Source of the DNA: an uncultured Lachnospiraceae bacterium
GTDB taxonomy: Bacteria; Bacillota; Clostridia; Lachnospirales; Lachnospiraceae
Direction: 5' to 3'
DNA length: 35,247 nt
Assembly (NCBI GenBank): GCA_934437985.1
Contig: CAKSBI010000024.1
Span: forward strand, 1 to 35,247
Below are positions 18,488 through 28,822 of the stretch, piece after piece. A program made the position numbers and the translations under genes. The first letter of the stretch is position 1; each line of letters opens with the position of its first letter. The notes beneath the pieces are model-generated. The model made no database searches, was not told where the DNA came from, and saw nothing but the letters and a program-made list of their open reading frames with translations.

Positions 18488-19132
18488 ATGGCAAACGTAT
18501 CTGTTTATAATATGGAAGGTAAAGAAGTTAAGTCAATGGAACTTAGCGATAGAGTATTTGCCGCTCCTGTTAATGAACATCTTGTTCATATGGCTGTAAC
18601 ATTACAGCTTGCAAATAAGCGTCAGGGAACGCAGAAGGCTAAGACACGCTCAGAGGTTAGAGGTGGTGGAAGAAAGCCTTGGAGACAGAAGGGAACCGGT
18701 CATGCAAGACAGGGTTCAACGAGATCTCCACAGTGGACAGGTGGTGGAGTTGTATTCGCACCGGTACCAAGGGATTATTCATTCAAGATGAATAAGAAAG
18801 AAAAGAAAGCAGCTATGAGATCAGTACTTAGCTCAAAGCTTGCAGAAGAGAAGCTTATTGTTGTTGATAATATCGCTATTGATGAGTTCAAGACAAAGAA
18901 GGTTGTAGATATGCTTAACGCACTTGGTGCTAAGAAAGCTCTCATCGTTCTTGACAGGGCTGATCAGAAGGTTGTTAAGTCAGCATCCAATATTCAGGGT
19001 GTTAAGACAGCTTTCATAGCTGTTGATGAAATTTCAACATCAGCAACAATTAACGTATATGACATTCTTAAGTATGACAAGGTTGTTATCGTTGAGAATG
19101 CTGTTAAGAACATCGAGGAGGTGTACGCATAA
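18488..19132 (+). CDS. rplD: 50S ribosomal protein L4
   Basis: A 214-residue L4 with the internal loop [19 protein letters not shown] that lines the exit tunnel near the macrolide site. L4 is the classical autogenous repressor of the S10 operon in enterobacteria, so it is one candidate ligand for the leader before rpsJ here; this is inference only. Its TAA stop overlaps the rplW ATG by one base, implying translational coupling. Confidence 0.99.
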   Translation: MANVSVYNMEGKEVKSMELSDRVFAAPVNEHLVHMAVTLQLANKRQGTQKAKTRSEVRGGGRKPWRQKGTGHARQGSTRSPQWTGGGVVFAPVPRDYSFKMNKKEKKAAMRSVLSSKLAEEKLIVVDNIAIDEFKTKKVVDMLNALGAKKALIVLDRADQKVVKSASNIQGVKTAFIAVDEISTSATINVYDILKYDKVVIVENAVKNIEEVYA

Positions 19133-19431
19133 TGGCAGATCTTAAGTATTATGATGTAATCCTTGCTCCGATCATCACAGAAAAGTCTATGGCAGCTATG
19201 GAAGAGAAAAAATATACATTTTCAGTTCATGTAGATGCTACTAAGGGACAGATTAAGGAAGCAGTGGAGAAGATGTTTGCAGGCGCTAAGGTTGCTAAGG
19301 TAAACACAATGAACCTTGATGGTAAGAAGCGCAGACGTGGAACAGTAGTTGGTAAGACTGCAAGAACTAAAAAGGCGATTGTTACATTGACATCAGATAG
19401 CGCAGATATAGAGATATTTGAGGGACTATAA
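19132..19431 (+). CDS. rplW: 50S ribosomal protein L23
   Basis: A 99-residue L23, located at the tunnel exit where trigger factor and SRP dock. Signatures include [37 protein letters not shown] and [20 protein letters not shown]. The start overlaps the rplD stop by one base. The basic loop has the usual length. Confidence 0.98.
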   Translation: MADLKYYDVILAPIITEKSMAAMEEKKYTFSVHVDATKGQIKEAVEKMFAGAKVAKVNTMNLDGKKRRRGTVVGKTARTKKAIVTLTSDSADIEIFEGL

Positions 19432-19465
19432 TTAAAAGATAGACCCGCAGAAAGGAGCAATAACA

Positions 19466-20311
19466 ATGGGAATTAAAAAGTTTAACCCATATACACCTTC
19501 AAGAAGGCATATGACAAGTTCTGATTATTCAGAAATTACAGCAAGCAAGCCTGAGAAGTCACTCGTTGTTACATTACAGAAGAGCTCAGGTCGTAACAAC
19601 CAGGGTAAGATCACTGTAAGACATCGTGGTGGCGGATCAAGAAGAAAGTATAGAATTATTGATTTCAAGAGAAAGAAGGATGGAATTCCTGCAACTGTTA
19701 AGAGCATTGAGTATGATCCAAACCGTACAGCTAATATAGCACTTGTTGCTTATGCAGATGGAGAGAAAGCATATATCCTCGCACCTATCGGACTTAAGGT
19801 TGGACAGCAGATCATGAACGGACCGGAAGCTGAGATTCATGTTGGTAACTGTCTTCCTCTTCAGAATATTCCTGTAGGTACACAGATCCACAATATAGAG
19901 CTCTATCCTGGTAAGGGTGGACAGCTTGTGCGTGCTGCAGGTAACAGCGCACAGCTTATGGCTAAGGAAGGCAAGTATGCGACCCTCAGACTTCCATCAG
20001 GAGAGATGAGAATGGTGCCGATCATCTGCCGTGCTACAATCGGCCAGGTTGGTAATGCAGACCATGAGCTTATTAATATTGGTAAGGCCGGACGTAAACG
20101 TAACATGGGTATCCGCCCAACAGTCCGCGGTTCTGTTATGAACCCTAATGACCATCCACACGGTGGTGGTGAAGGTAAAGCCGGTATCGGTCGTCCGGGT
20201 CCTGTTACTCCTTGGGGTAAACCGGCTCTTGGACTTAAGACAAGAAAGAAGAACAAACAGTCTAACAAATATATCGTCAGAAGAAGAGACGGTAAAGCGT
20301 TATCTAAGTAG
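19466..20311 (+). CDS. rplB: 50S ribosomal protein L2
   Basis: A 281-residue L2, needed for subunit joining and peptidyl transfer. It shows the RNA-binding [16 protein letters not shown] segment, [20 protein letters not shown] with the conserved histidine region, and a basic C-terminal tail ([18 protein letters not shown]). Length and motifs are normal. AAAGGAG precedes the ATG. Confidence 0.99.
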   Translation: MGIKKFNPYTPSRRHMTSSDYSEITASKPEKSLVVTLQKSSGRNNQGKITVRHRGGGSRRKYRIIDFKRKKDGIPATVKSIEYDPNRTANIALVAYADGEKAYILAPIGLKVGQQIMNGPEAEIHVGNCLPLQNIPVGTQIHNIELYPGKGGQLVRAAGNSAQLMAKEGKYATLRLPSGEMRMVPIICRATIGQVGNADHELINIGKAGRKRNMGIRPTVRGSVMNPNDHPHGGGEGKAGIGRPGPVTPWGKPALGLKTRKKNKQSNKYIVRRRDGKALSK

Positions 20312-20325
20312 AAGGAGGGTACACA

Positions 20326-20604
20326 ATGGCACGTTCATTAAAGAAGGGACCATTTGCAGACGAGCATTTGCTTAAGAAGATTGATGCAATGAATGCAGCA
20401 AATGACAAGCAGGTTATTAAGACATGGTCACGTCGTTCTACAATTTTCCCACAGATGGTTGGACATACAATTGCAGTTCATGACGGAAGAAAGCATGTAC
20501 CTGTATATATTACTGAGGATATGGTAGGTCACAAGCTTGGTGAGTTCGCAATGACAAGAACTTACAGAGGACATGGTAAAGACGAGAAAAAGGGTAGAAA
20601 ATAA
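20326..20604 (+). CDS. rpsS: 30S ribosomal protein S19
   Basis: A 92-residue S19 of the 30S head, near the A-site tRNA. It begins [17 protein letters not shown] and contains [20 protein letters not shown] and [15 protein letters not shown]. The 14-bp gap after rplB contains GAAGGAGGG. A normal family member. Confidence 0.99.
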   Translation: MARSLKKGPFADEHLLKKIDAMNAANDKQVIKTWSRRSTIFPQMVGHTIAVHDGRKHVPVYITEDMVGHKLGEFAMTRTYRGHGKDEKKGRK

Positions 20605-20635
20605 ACCTGATACAGTTGAAAGGAGGTAAACATCC

Positions 20636-21025
20636 ATGGCTAAGGGACATAGATCTCAGATTAAGAGAAACAGAAACGAAGAGAGCAGGGATACAAGACC
20701 ATCTGCAAAGCTTTCATATGCGAGAATATCAGTGCAGAAGGCATGCTTCGTATTAGACGCCATCAGAGGTAAGGATGTTGAGACAGCACTTGGAATACTG
20801 GCATATAACCCGAGATATGCTTCAGGAGTAATTGAGAAGCTTCTTAAGTCAGCTATTGCCAATGCTGAGAATAATAATGGAATGAATCCGGAAAACCTTT
20901 ATATTGAAGAGTGTTACGCAAATAAAGGACCGACAATGAAGAGAATCAGACCAAGGGCACGAGGAACAGCTTATCGTATCGAAAAGAGAATGAGCCACAT
21001 CACAATCGTGCTTAATGAAAGATAA
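20636..21025 (+). CDS. rplV: 50S ribosomal protein L22
   Basis: A 129-residue L22, whose extended hairpin lines the exit tunnel. It contains [40 protein letters not shown] and the tunnel-loop region [18 protein letters not shown]. The C-terminus [11 protein letters not shown] is typical. GAAAGGAGG precedes the start. Confidence 0.98.
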   Translation: MAKGHRSQIKRNRNEESRDTRPSAKLSYARISVQKACFVLDAIRGKDVETALGILAYNPRYASGVIEKLLKSAIANAENNNGMNPENLYIEECYANKGPTMKRIRPRARGTAYRIEKRMSHITIVLNER

Positions 21026-21036
21026 GGAGGGCTATC

Positions 21037-21702
21037 ATGGGACAAAAAGTTAATCCTCATGGCTTAAGAGTCGGTGTCATTAAAGACTGGGACTCAAGAT
21101 GGTATGCAGAGGACGCTGATTTTGCAGACAATCTTGTTGAAGACTATAAGATCAGAGAATTTTTGAAGAAAAAGTTAATGAAAGCGGGCGTTGCTAAGAT
21201 TGAGATTGAAAGATCTTCAGACCGCATTAAGATATTCCTTCATACAGCTAAGCCTGGTGTTGTAATCGGTAAGGGTGGAGCTGAGATTGAGAAGCTTAAG
21301 AAGGAAATAGCTAAACTTACAACTAAAAAGGTTTTGGTTGATATCAAAGAAGTTAAGAAGCCTGACAATGACGCTCAGCTTGTTGCAGAGAACATCGCAA
21401 CCCAGCTTGAAAACCGTATTTCATTCCGTAGGGCAATGAAGCAGGCTATGGGAAGAGCTACTAAGGCAGGTGCTAAGGGAATCAAGGCTTCTGTATCAGG
21501 ACGTCTTGGTGGAGCTGATATGGCTCGTACAGAGACTTACAGTGAGGGTACAATTCCTCTTCAGACACTTCGTGCAAATATTGATTATGGTTTCGCGGAA
21601 GCAGATACTACCTATGGTAAGATTGGTGTTAAGACATGGATTTACCATGGTGAAGTCCTTCCAAACAAAGGTGGAAGAAAAAAGGAAGGGAGCGATAAAT
21701 AA
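21037..21702 (+). CDS. rpsC: 30S ribosomal protein S3
   Basis: A 221-residue S3, part of the mRNA entry channel and helicase site. It begins [20 protein letters not shown], has the KH-domain [15 protein letters not shown], and C-terminal [18 protein letters not shown] and [17 protein letters not shown]. Its TAA overlaps the rplP ATG by one base. Confidence 0.99.
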   Translation: MGQKVNPHGLRVGVIKDWDSRWYAEDADFADNLVEDYKIREFLKKKLMKAGVAKIEIERSSDRIKIFLHTAKPGVVIGKGGAEIEKLKKEIAKLTTKKVLVDIKEVKKPDNDAQLVAENIATQLENRISFRRAMKQAMGRATKAGAKGIKASVSGRLGGADMARTETYSEGTIPLQTLRANIDYGFAEADTTYGKIGVKTWIYHGEVLPNKGGRKKEGSDK

Positions 21703-22139
21703 TGTTAATGCCTAAGAGAGTAAAGCATCGTAAGCAGTTCCGTGGCAGAATGAAGGGTAAGGCTACCAGAGGTAATAAGATTACTTACGGTGATTATGGT
21801 ATTGTGGCTCTTGAGCCAGCATGGATAAAGTCAAATCAGATTGAAGCGGCACGTATTGCTATGACCCGTTATATCAAGCGTGGTGGTAAGGTTTGGATCA
21901 AGATATTCCCAGATAAGCCAATTACGAGAACAGCTGCTGAAACCCGAATGGGTAAAGGTAAAGGTTCGTTGGAGTACTGGGTTGCAGTAGTTAAGCCTGG
22001 TCGTGTAATGTTCGAGATCTCAGGCGTAGCTGAGGAGACTGCCAGGGAAGCATTAAGACTTGCAACACATAAGTTGCCAATCAAGTGTAAGATCGTTTCC
22101 CGTGCAGAGTTAGAAGGAGGTTCGGGCAGTGAAGATTAA
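21702..22139 (+). CDS. rplP: 50S ribosomal protein L16
   Basis: A 145-residue L16, which contacts the A-site tRNA near the central protuberance. It begins [19 protein letters not shown] and includes [19 protein letters not shown] and [12 protein letters not shown]. The first ATG (21702) overlaps the rpsC stop; a second Met two codons later is possible. The 3' end overlaps rpmC by 11 bases. Confidence 0.98.
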   Translation: MLMPKRVKHRKQFRGRMKGKATRGNKITYGDYGIVALEPAWIKSNQIEAARIAMTRYIKRGGKVWIKIFPDKPITRTAAETRMGKGKGSLEYWVAVVKPGRVMFEISGVAEETAREALRLATHKLPIKCKIVSRAELEGGSGSED

Positions 22140-22332
22140 AGAATTGTTAAGTGATTTAAGATCAAAGTCAGTTGAAGAACTGAACGGAGAGTTAGTAGCT
22201 GCTAAAAAGGAGTTATTCAATTTGAGATTCCAGAATGCAACTAACCAGTTAGATAACACAAGCAGAATTAAAGAGGTAAGAAAGCAGATTGCAAGAATAC
22301 AGACCGTTATCTCAGAGAAGTCTGCAGACTGA
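22129..22332 (+). CDS. rpmC: 50S ribosomal protein L29
   Basis: A 67-residue L29, a two-helix protein beside the tunnel exit. It shows [20 protein letters not shown] and [20 protein letters not shown]. The GTG start is supported by GAAGGAGG about eight bases upstream, inside the rplP coding region; the overlap suggests translational coupling. Confidence 0.97.
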   Translation: MKIKELLSDLRSKSVEELNGELVAAKKELFNLRFQNATNQLDNTSRIKEVRKQIARIQTVISEKSAD

Positions 22333-22357
22333 TTAGTGAAGAAAGGAGGAATTCTTG

Positions 22358-22615
22358 ATGGAAGAAAGAAATCTTAGAAAAGTCCGTGTTGGAAAAGTAA
22401 TAAGCAACAAGATGGATAAGACTATTGTTGTAGCAGTAGTTGATAATGTTAAGCATCCACTTTACGGCAAGATTGTAAAGAGAACGTATAAATTAAAGGC
22501 TCATGACGAAGAAAATATCTGTGGTATCGGAGACAGAGTCAGGGTTATGGAGACCAGACCATTATCAAAGGATAAGAGATGGAGATTGGTTGAAATTATT
22601 GAGAAGGCTAAATAA
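22358..22615 (+). CDS. rpsQ: 30S ribosomal protein S17
   Basis: An 85-residue S17 with an OB fold, an early 16S rRNA binder. It contains [40 protein letters not shown] and [19 protein letters not shown]. The ATG at 22358 has AAAGGAGG eight bases upstream; a TTG one codon earlier is in frame but less likely. Confidence 0.98.
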   Translation: MEERNLRKVRVGKVISNKMDKTIVVAVVDNVKHPLYGKIVKRTYKLKAHDEENICGIGDRVRVMETRPLSKDKRWRLVEIIEKAK

Positions 22616-22643
22616 TTTTAGCAGTTAAGATGGAGGTTAGATT

Positions 22644-23012
22644 ATGGTACAGCAGGAATCAAGACTTAAAGTAGCAGATAATACTGGTGCAAAAGAACTG
22701 CTCTGTATCCGCGTTTTAGGCGGCTCCACAAGGAGATATGCCCAGGTTGGAGATGTTATTGTTGCTTCGGTTAAAGATGCAACACCTGGCGGCGTGGTTA
22801 AGAAGGGTGACGTTGTTAAGGCAGTAGTAGTACGTACTGTTAAGGGAACAAAGCGTCCAGATGGTTCATACATCAGATTTGATGAGAATGCTGCAGTAAT
22901 TATAAAGGATGATAAGAATCCAAGAGGAACACGTATATTCGGACCGGTAGCCAGAGAATTGAGAGAAAAGCAGTTTATGAAGATTATCTCATTAGCACCG
23001 GAAGTATTATAG
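22644..23012 (+). CDS. rplN: 50S ribosomal protein L14
   Basis: A 122-residue L14, which forms an intersubunit bridge and is the docking site of the silencing factor RsfS. It begins [20 protein letters not shown] and contains [20 protein letters not shown] and [13 protein letters not shown]. Typical length. It is probably the first gene of the classical spc segment, but no promoter is seen before it. Confidence 0.99.
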   Translation: MVQQESRLKVADNTGAKELLCIRVLGGSTRRYAQVGDVIVASVKDATPGGVVKKGDVVKAVVVRTVKGTKRPDGSYIRFDENAAVIIKDDKNPRGTRIFGPVARELREKQFMKIISLAPEVL

Positions 23013-23025
23013 GAGGTGTACCGAG

Positions 23026-23331
23026 ATGGCAATGAATAAGATTAAGAAGGGCGATACTGTTAAAGTAATTACCGGTAAGGATAAGGGTAAAGAAGGAAAG
23101 GTTATCGCTGTTAAAGCTGGAAAGGTTACTGTTGAAGGAGTTAATACTGTAACTAAGCATACAAAGCCTAGTCAGGCTAATCCTCAGGGTGGAATAGTAC
23201 ACCAGGAAGCTGCATTTGACGTATCAAACGTTATGTATGTAAGCAAAGGCAAGCCAAGTCGTGTTGGTTTTAAGTTCGTTGACGGCAGAAAAGTTCGTTA
23301 TGCAAAAGCAACTGGCGAGGTAATTGATTAA
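23026..23331 (+). CDS. rplX: 50S ribosomal protein L24
   Basis: A 101-residue L24, an assembly-initiating protein with a KOW motif: [20 protein letters not shown] near the N-terminus, then [19 protein letters not shown] and [26 protein letters not shown] lies about ten bases upstream; Met3 is an alternative start. Confidence 0.98.
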   Translation: MAMNKIKKGDTVKVITGKDKGKEGKVIAVKAGKVTVEGVNTVTKHTKPSQANPQGGIVHQEAAFDVSNVMYVSKGKPSRVGFKFVDGRKVRYAKATGEVID

Positions 23332-23354
23332 TTAGTGAGAGGAGGTACAGTAAA

Positions 23355-23894
23355 GTGTCACGATTAAAAGAGATTTATATGAATGAAATTGTTGATTCTA
23401 TGGCTAAAAAATTCGGTTATAAGAATAAGATGCAGGTACCGAAGTTAGATAAGATAGTAATTAACATGGGAGTTGGCGAGGCTAAGGACAACTCTAAGGT
23501 TCTTGACTCAGCTGTAAGTGATCTTGAGATTATTTCAGGACAGAAGCCTGTAACAACCAAGGCTAAGAATTCAGTAGCTAACTTCAAGTTAAGAGAGGGA
23601 ATGCCTATCGGATGTAAGGTTACACTTCGTGGTGATAAGATGTATGATTTTGCTGATAGACTTATTAATCTTGCACTTCCACGAGTTCGTGACTTCCGTG
23701 GAGTTAATCCTAATGCATTTGATGGAAGGGGTAATTATGCACTTGGTATCAAGGAGCAGCTTATCTTCCCTGAAATCGAATACGATAAGGTTGATAAAGT
23801 AAGAGGTATGGATATTATATTTGTAACTACAGCTCATACAGACGAAGAGGCACGTGAACTCCTTACTGAGTTCGGTATGCCGTTCAAGAAATAG
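23355..23894 (+). CDS. rplE: 50S ribosomal protein L5
   Basis: A 179-residue L5 that binds 5S rRNA and contacts S13 across the subunit interface. It shows [58 protein letters not shown] and [16 protein letters not shown]. The GTG start has GAGGAGG about ten bases upstream. Confidence 0.99.
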   Translation: MSRLKEIYMNEIVDSMAKKFGYKNKMQVPKLDKIVINMGVGEAKDNSKVLDSAVSDLEIISGQKPVTTKAKNSVANFKLREGMPIGCKVTLRGDKMYDFADRLINLALPRVRDFRGVNPNAFDGRGNYALGIKEQLIFPEIEYDKVDKVRGMDIIFVTTAHTDEEARELLTEFGMPFKK

Positions 23895-23908
23895 TTAGGA
23901 GGGAAATC

Positions 23909-24094
23909 ATGGCTAAAACGTCTATGAAAATAAAGCAGCAGCGTAAAGCTAAGTTCTCAACAAGAGAATACAGCCGTTGCAGAATTTGTGGTCGTCCACA
24001 TGCTTACCTTAGAAAGTACGGAATCTGCAGAATCTGCTTCCGTGAGTTAGCATACAAGGGTGAGATACCTGGTGTTAAGAAGGCAAGCTGGTAA
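23909..24094 (+). CDS. rpsZ: 30S ribosomal protein S14, zinc-binding type Z
   Basis: A 61-residue short S14 with zinc ligands Cys24/Cys27 and Cys40/Cys43 (CRIC and CRIC). The zinc-containing form is normal for the spc operon of Gram-positives; some genomes keep a zinc-free spare elsewhere for starvation. GGAGGG precedes the ATG by seven to eight bases. Confidence 0.99.
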   Translation: MAKTSMKIKQQRKAKFSTREYSRCRICGRPHAYLRKYGICRICFRELAYKGEIPGVKKASW

Positions 24095-24121
24095 GAACAA
24101 GTCGGAAGGAGGCAAAACAAA

Positions 24122-24523
24122 ATGACAATGAGTGATCCAATTGCAGATATGCTTACAAGAATCCGTAATGCAAATACTGCAAAGCATGATACAGTTGATG
24201 TACCTGCTTCTAAGATGAAGATATCTATCGCAGAGATTCTTCTTAAGGAAGGTTATATCAAGAATTATGAGTTAATTGATGTTGATAATTTCAAGACAAT
24301 CCATATTACACTTAAATATGGCGCAGACAAGAGAGAAAAGGTAATTACAGGTCTTAAGAGAATTTCCAAGCCTGGTCTTAGAATCTATGCCGGTAAGGAA
24401 GAACTTCCTAGTGTACTTGGTGGATTTGGTATTGCTATCATTTCAACCAATAAAGGTGTTATGACAGATAAGCAGGCCCGTAAAGAGAATGTTGGCGGCG
24501 AGGTATTAGCATTCGTATGGTAA
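24122..24523 (+). CDS. rpsH: 30S ribosomal protein S8
   Basis: A 133-residue S8, a central-domain assembly protein. It begins [19 protein letters not shown] and ends [21 protein letters not shown], the conserved C-terminus. S8 represses the spc operon in E. coli, but I saw no copy of its target before rplE here. The ATG at 24122 has GAAGGAGG eight or nine bases upstream; Met3 is an alternative start. Confidence 0.99.
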   Translation: MTMSDPIADMLTRIRNANTAKHDTVDVPASKMKISIAEILLKEGYIKNYELIDVDNFKTIHITLKYGADKREKVITGLKRISKPGLRIYAGKEELPSVLGGFGIAIISTNKGVMTDKQARKENVGGEVLAFVW

Positions 24524-24567
24524 TGCTAACTAATATATATACATTTAAGAATTGGAGGTAAGGCGAA

Positions 24568-25110
24568 ATGTCACGTATCGGAAGAATGCCTATCGCGGTA
24601 CCGGCAGGTGTAACTGTAAGTATTGCAGAAAATAATAGTGTGACGGTTAAGGGACCTAAGGGAGAACTTAGCAGAGTGCTTCCATCAGAGATGACTATTG
24701 AGATGGAAGGCGATACAGTAGTAGTTAAGAGACCAAATGACCTTAAGAGAATGAAGTCATTACATGGTCTTACAAGAACTCTTATTAATAACATGGTTAT
24801 TGGTGTAACTGAAGGTTACCAGAAGGTTCTTGAGATCAATGGTGTTGGTTACAGAGCTGCAAAGCAGGGCAAGAAGCTTGTTCTTAATCTTGGATATTCA
24901 CATCCTGTAGAGATGGAAGATCCGGATGGATTAGAGGTTGTTGTTGAAGAACAGAACAAGATTATCGTTAAGGGTATTGATAAGGAAAAGGTTGGCCAAT
25001 ATGCTGCTGAGATTCGTGAGAAGAGAGCACCTGAACCATATAAGGGTAAGGGTATTAAGTATGCTGACGAAGTTATTAGACGTAAGGTTGGTAAGACCGG
25101 TAAAAAATAA
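24568..25110 (+). CDS. rplF: 50S ribosomal protein L6
   Basis: A 180-residue L6, near the factor-binding stalk base. It begins [20 protein letters not shown] and contains LRTRT-like [33 protein letters not shown] and [20 protein letters not shown]. Two repeated alpha/beta domains, normal length. GGAGG precedes the ATG. Confidence 0.99.
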   Translation: MSRIGRMPIAVPAGVTVSIAENNSVTVKGPKGELSRVLPSEMTIEMEGDTVVVKRPNDLKRMKSLHGLTRTLINNMVIGVTEGYQKVLEINGVGYRAAKQGKKLVLNLGYSHPVEMEDPDGLEVVVEEQNKIIVKGIDKEKVGQYAAEIREKRAPEPYKGKGIKYADEVIRRKVGKTGKK

Positions 25111-25129
25111 TTAAAGGAGTGAATAAACG

Positions 25130-25498
25130 ATGGTAAGTAAGAAATCAAGAGCTGAAGTACGTGTAAAGAAACACCAGAGACTTCGCAACCGTTTCGCAGG
25201 AACAGCAGAAAGACCACGTTTGGCAGTATTCAGAAGTAATAATCATATGTATGCTCAGATTATTGATGATTCAGTCGGAAATACTTTAGTTGCAGCATCT
25301 ACCCTTGAGAAGGACGTTAAGGCTCAGCTTGAAAAGACTAATAATGTTGAAGCAGCAGCTAAACTTGGTGAAATAATTGCTAAGAAGGCATTAGATAAAG
25401 GAATCACAAATGTTGTCTTTGATAGAGGTGGATTCATCTATCAGGGAAAGGTTCAGGCTTTAGCTGAAGCAGCTAGAGAAGCCGGACTGAATTTCTAA
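25130..25498 (+). CDS. rplR: 50S ribosomal protein L18
   Basis: A 122-residue L18, which binds 5S rRNA with L5. It shows [37 protein letters not shown] and a C-terminal [21 protein letters not shown] basic, disordered N-terminus is typical. AAAGGAGTG precedes the ATG. Confidence 0.99.
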   Translation: MVSKKSRAEVRVKKHQRLRNRFAGTAERPRLAVFRSNNHMYAQIIDDSVGNTLVAASTLEKDVKAQLEKTNNVEAAAKLGEIIAKKALDKGITNVVFDRGGFIYQGKVQALAEAAREAGLNF

Positions 25499-25514
25499 GC
25501 AAGGAGGAGAATTC

Positions 25515-26024
25515 ATGAAGCGTACAATTATTGATACGAAGGATATGGAATTAGAAGATAACGTTGTTGTCATCAAGCGTGTAACAAAGGTTGTTAAAGG
25601 TGGACGTAATATGCGTTTTACTGCACTTGTTGTTGTTGGTGATAAAAACGGTCATGTTGGTGCCGGACTTGGAAAAGCAACTGAGATTCCTGAAGCAATC
25701 CGTAAAGGAAAGGAAGATGCAATCAAGAAGATGATAGAGGTACCTATCAATGAGAATGGCAGTGTACCACATGATTACACAGGTAACTATGGCAGTGCTT
25801 CTGTTCTTATGAAGAGATCTCCAGAGGGTACTGGAATTATCGCAGGTGGTCCTGCCCGTGCCGTATTGGAGCTCGCAGGATTCAAGAACATTCGTACTAA
25901 GTCATTAGGTTCTAACAATAAACAGAACGTTGTACTTGCAACAATTGAAGGTCTGAGCAAGCTCAGGACTCCGGAAGAAGTAGCAAAACTTCGTGGAATC
26001 AGTGTTGAGCAGGTATTGAACTAG
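25515..26024 (+). CDS. rpsE: 30S ribosomal protein S5
   Basis: A 169-residue S5, part of the decoding-fidelity region and mRNA entry. It has [20 protein letters not shown] (the loop linked to spectinomycin resistance in other species), [20 protein letters not shown] and [18 protein letters not shown]. No unusual residues are evident in the loop. Confidence 0.99.
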   Translation: MKRTIIDTKDMELEDNVVVIKRVTKVVKGGRNMRFTALVVVGDKNGHVGAGLGKATEIPEAIRKGKEDAIKKMIEVPINENGSVPHDYTGNYGSASVLMKRSPEGTGIIAGGPARAVLELAGFKNIRTKSLGSNNKQNVVLATIEGLSKLRTPEEVAKLRGISVEQVLN

Positions 26025-26055
26025 TAGATAACAATACAATTTGGAGGTGTTATCA

Positions 26056-26238
26056 TTGGCAGGAAAGTTAAAGGTTACATTGGTTAAATCACCGATCGGT
26101 GCTATTCCTAAGCATAGAAAGACTGTAGAGGCTCTTGGTCTTCGCAAGCTTAATAAGACTGTGGAGATGCCTGATAATGAGTCTGTTCGTGGAATGATAT
26201 GGCAGGTAAAGCATTTGGTTAAAGTGGAAGAAATCTAA
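26056..26238 (+). CDS. rpmD: 50S ribosomal protein L30
   Basis: A 60-residue L30 with KLKVTLVKSPIGAIPKHRKT and VEALGLRKLNKTVEMPDNES. The TTG at 26056 is chosen: GGAGG ends eight bases upstream and the product MAGKLKVTLVKS fits the family. A start at 26041 would overlap the SD. Confidence 0.96.
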   Translation: MAGKLKVTLVKSPIGAIPKHRKTVEALGLRKLNKTVEMPDNESVRGMIWQVKHLVKVEEI

Positions 26239-26268
26239 TACACATTACAATAGTAAGGAGGTGTAACA

Positions 26269-26709
26269 ATGAATTTATCAGAGTTAAAGCCGGCAGAAGG
26301 TTCAAGGCATGGTGAGAGATTCAGAAAAGGACGTGGACACGGTTCAGGTAATGGAAAGACTGCAGGTTACGGACATAAGGGTCAGAAAGCCCGTTCAGGA
26401 GCTCCAAGACCAGGTTTCGAAGGTGGTCAGCTTCCATTATATATGCGTTTGCCTAAGAGAGGATTTAAGTGTATCAACTCTAAGACAATCGTAGGAGTAA
26501 ACATTGATAAGCTTAATATTTTTGATGACGGTGATGTTGTTACAGTAGATTCATTAATAGAAGCACGCATCGTCAGAAATCCTAAGGACGGAGTTAAGAT
26601 ACTTGGAAATGGAGAATTAACTAAGAAGCTTGAAGTTAAGGTTAATGCATTTAGTGCATCAGCAGTTGAGAAGATTCAGGCGCTTGGTGGAAAAGCAGAG
26701 GTGATCTAA
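26269..26709 (+). CDS. rplO: 50S ribosomal protein L15
   Basis: A 146-residue L15, a late 50S assembly protein. It begins [20 protein letters not shown], has the Gly-rich basic [16 protein letters not shown] and [19 protein letters not shown], and ends [20 protein letters not shown]. Its stop codon directly abuts the secY start, so the two are probably translationally coupled. Confidence 0.99.
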   Translation: MNLSELKPAEGSRHGERFRKGRGHGSGNGKTAGYGHKGQKARSGAPRPGFEGGQLPLYMRLPKRGFKCINSKTIVGVNIDKLNIFDDGDVVTVDSLIEARIVRNPKDGVKILGNGELTKKLEVKVNAFSASAVEKIQALGGKAEVI

Positions 26710-28050
26710 TTGTTGGAGACAATCCGTAATGCTTTCAAGGTTAAGGATATTAGAAAGCGTTTGCTTTACATGTTCGCAATGCTTATAGTAGTCAGAATAG
26801 GAAGCCAGCTTCCTATTCCTGGCGTAAGCAGGGACTACTTTAAGGATTTCTTTAGTCAGCAGACAAGTGCCCTTAATTTCTTCAATGCGATGACAGGTGG
26901 ATCATTTACTAAAATGTCAATTTTTGCTCTTAGTATTACACCTTACATCACATCATCCATTATTATGCAGCTTCTTACAATAGCTATTCCAAAGCTTGAG
27001 GAGATGCAGAAGGATGGAGAGGATGGAAGAAAGAAGATAGTTGAGTTTACACGTTATCTTAATATTGTCCTTTCAATTATTGAAGGTGCGGCATTTGCGA
27101 TTGGCTTTGGTAACAGTAATCTTCTTCAGGATGGAATTACAGTTAAGAGTGTGACCGTGATGGTATTGTCACTTACTGCCGGTTCTGCATTCCTTATGTG
27201 GCTTGGAGAGCAGATTACAGAAAAAGGAATTGGTAATGGTATATCAATAATACTTATGTATAACATTGTATCCGGTATGCCTGAGGACTTTGGTAACTTG
27301 TATACAACATTTGTACAGGGTGCTTCAAGTACTACTAACGGATTGCTTGCAGCAGTTATAATTATTGCGCTTATTGTTGCAATGGTAGCTTTTATCATTG
27401 TATTGCAGGATGCAATAAGAAAGATACCTGTACAGTATGCTAAGAAGCTTCAGGGAAGAAAGATGGTAGGTGGACAGCAGTCATTTATACCTCTTAAGGT
27501 TAATACTGCAGGAGTTATCCCTGTTATCTTTGCAAGTTCACTTCTCTCACTGCCTATTATCATCTCAAGCTTTGCAGGAATTCAGCCTGCATCAGGAAAA
27601 GGTGCATCATTATGGCAGAAGATTTTGAAGCTGTGTAGTCAGGGTAACTGGTGCAGTTTTAAGAGTATAGGAGAGTTCAAGTATACATTGGGTCTTCTTG
27701 TATATATTGCAATGGTAATATTCTTTGCATATTTCTATACCAATATTACATTTAATCCGGTTGAGGTATCAGCCAACCTTAAGAAAGCCGGCGGACTGAT
27801 TCCTGGTATCAGACCTGGAAAGCAGACAACTGACTATCTTAATAATGTATTGAACAATATCATCTTTATCGGAGCTATTGGTCTTACAATTATTGCTGTT
27901 GTGCCAATATTCTGTTCAGGTGCATTTAATGCAAATGTAGGATTTGGAGGAACATCACTGATCATCGTAGTCGGAGTTGTTCTTGAGACTATTAAGCAGA
28001 TAGAATCACAGATGTTAGTTCGTAATTACAAGGGATTTTTAAATGATTAA
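26710..28050 (+). CDS. secY: Protein translocase subunit SecY
   Basis: A 446-residue polytopic protein with about ten membrane helices that forms the Sec channel. It shows IRKRLLYMFAMLIVVRIGSQ then LPIPGV (helix 1 and plug region), SITPYITSSIIMQLLTIAIP, GIGNGISIILMYNIVSGMP and VEVSANLKKAGGLIPGIRPG. The start is TTG at 26710, immediately after the rplO stop, with AGAGGTGAT as SD; a second TTG follows directly. The loop around residues 305-325 carries two Cys (CSQGNWC) that I do not recognise as a family feature. Confidence 0.98.
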   Translation: MLETIRNAFKVKDIRKRLLYMFAMLIVVRIGSQLPIPGVSRDYFKDFFSQQTSALNFFNAMTGGSFTKMSIFALSITPYITSSIIMQLLTIAIPKLEEMQKDGEDGRKKIVEFTRYLNIVLSIIEGAAFAIGFGNSNLLQDGITVKSVTVMVLSLTAGSAFLMWLGEQITEKGIGNGISIILMYNIVSGMPEDFGNLYTTFVQGASSTTNGLLAAVIIIALIVAMVAFIIVLQDAIRKIPVQYAKKLQGRKMVGGQQSFIPLKVNTAGVIPVIFASSLLSLPIIISSFAGIQPASGKGASLWQKILKLCSQGNWCSFKSIGEFKYTLGLLVYIAMVIFFAYFYTNITFNPVEVSANLKKAGGLIPGIRPGKQTTDYLNNVLNNIIFIGAIGLTIIAVVPIFCSGAFNANVGFGGTSLIIVVGVVLETIKQIESQMLVRNYKGFLND

Positions 28051-28057
28051 TATAAAT

Positions 28058-28083
28058 GGAGCATCACCATATGGTGATGTTCC
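28058..28083 (+). other. 11-bp hairpin between secY and adk
   Basis: GGAGCATCACC (28058-28068) pairs with GGTGATGTTCC (28073-28083), with one G-T pair and a 4-base loop. No T tract follows, so it looks like an mRNA stability or processing hairpin, not a terminator. Confidence 0.6.
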
Positions 28084-28095
28084 GTTAATCAAAAT

Positions 28096-28131
28096 AAGTA
28101 GCGTGGCATTCATACTGGCAGGCTACTTTTT
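28096..28131 (+). terminator. Weak terminator or attenuator between secY and adk
   Basis: AAGTAGC (28096-28102) pairs with GCTACTT (28122-28128), a 19-base loop lies between, and a short T run follows (28127-28131). It is weaker than the other terminators here and may lower, not stop, transcription into adk-map-infA. Confidence 0.5.
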
Positions 28132-28161
28132 ACTGATTTTATGGAAAGGACGAATATAATT

Positions 28162-28803
28162 ATGAAGATTATCATGCTTGGTGCACCTGGTGCAGGAAAA
28201 GGAACACAGGCGAAGCTTATTGCCCAGAAATACAATATACCACATATTTCAACCGGAGATATATTCAGGGCTAACATTAAAAACGGAACGGAGCTTGGTA
28301 AGAAAGCCAAGACATATATGGATAAGGGTGAGCTTGTCCCAGATGAGCTCGTTGTTGACCTTGTAGTTGACAGAGTGGCAAAGGACGATGCCAAGAACGG
28401 ATATGTCCTTGATGGATTCCCAAGAACAATCCCACAGGCAGAGGCACTTGATGCAGCACTTGCAAAGCTGGGGGATAAAGTTGATTATGCAATTGATGTT
28501 GACGTTCCTGATGAGAATATAATAAATAGAATGTCAGGAAGAAGAGCATGTGTTGCGTGTGGGGGAACATATCATATTGTAAATATTCCACCTAAGAAGG
28601 AAGGAATATGTGATGCATGTGGAGGAGAATTGATTCTACGTGATGATGATAAGCCTGAGACAGTTAAGAAACGTCTTGATGTTTATCATGAGCAGACACA
28701 GCCGCTTATTGATTATTATACAGGTAAGGGAATTCTTAAAACTGTTGATGGAACAGTTGATATGGCAGACGTGTTTAAAGCAATTGAGCAGATTTTAGGA
28801 TAA
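28162..28803 (+). CDS. adk: Adenylate kinase (zinc-LID type)
   Basis: A 213-residue enzyme that interconverts ATP + AMP and 2 ADP in the cytoplasm. The P-loop is GAPGAGKGT (7-15), the AMP-site segment STGDIFR (30-36) and [10 protein letters not shown] (80-89). The LID (about 127-160) carries four Cys at 130, 133, 150 and 153, a structural zinc site common in Gram-positives. The ATG at 28162 gives the usual [10 protein letters not shown] start and has AAAGGA about 11 bases upstream; the in-frame ATG at 28141 precedes that SD. Adk after secY is the standard spc-operon order. Confidence 0.98.
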   Translation: MKIIMLGAPGAGKGTQAKLIAQKYNIPHISTGDIFRANIKNGTELGKKAKTYMDKGELVPDELVVDLVVDRVAKDDAKNGYVLDGFPRTIPQAEALDAALAKLGDKVDYAIDVDVPDENIINRMSGRRACVACGGTYHIVNIPPKKEGICDACGGELILRDDDKPETVKKRLDVYHEQTQPLIDYYTGKGILKTVDGTVDMADVFKAIEQILG

Positions 28804-28822
28804 GGACAGGAGATGACCGGAA

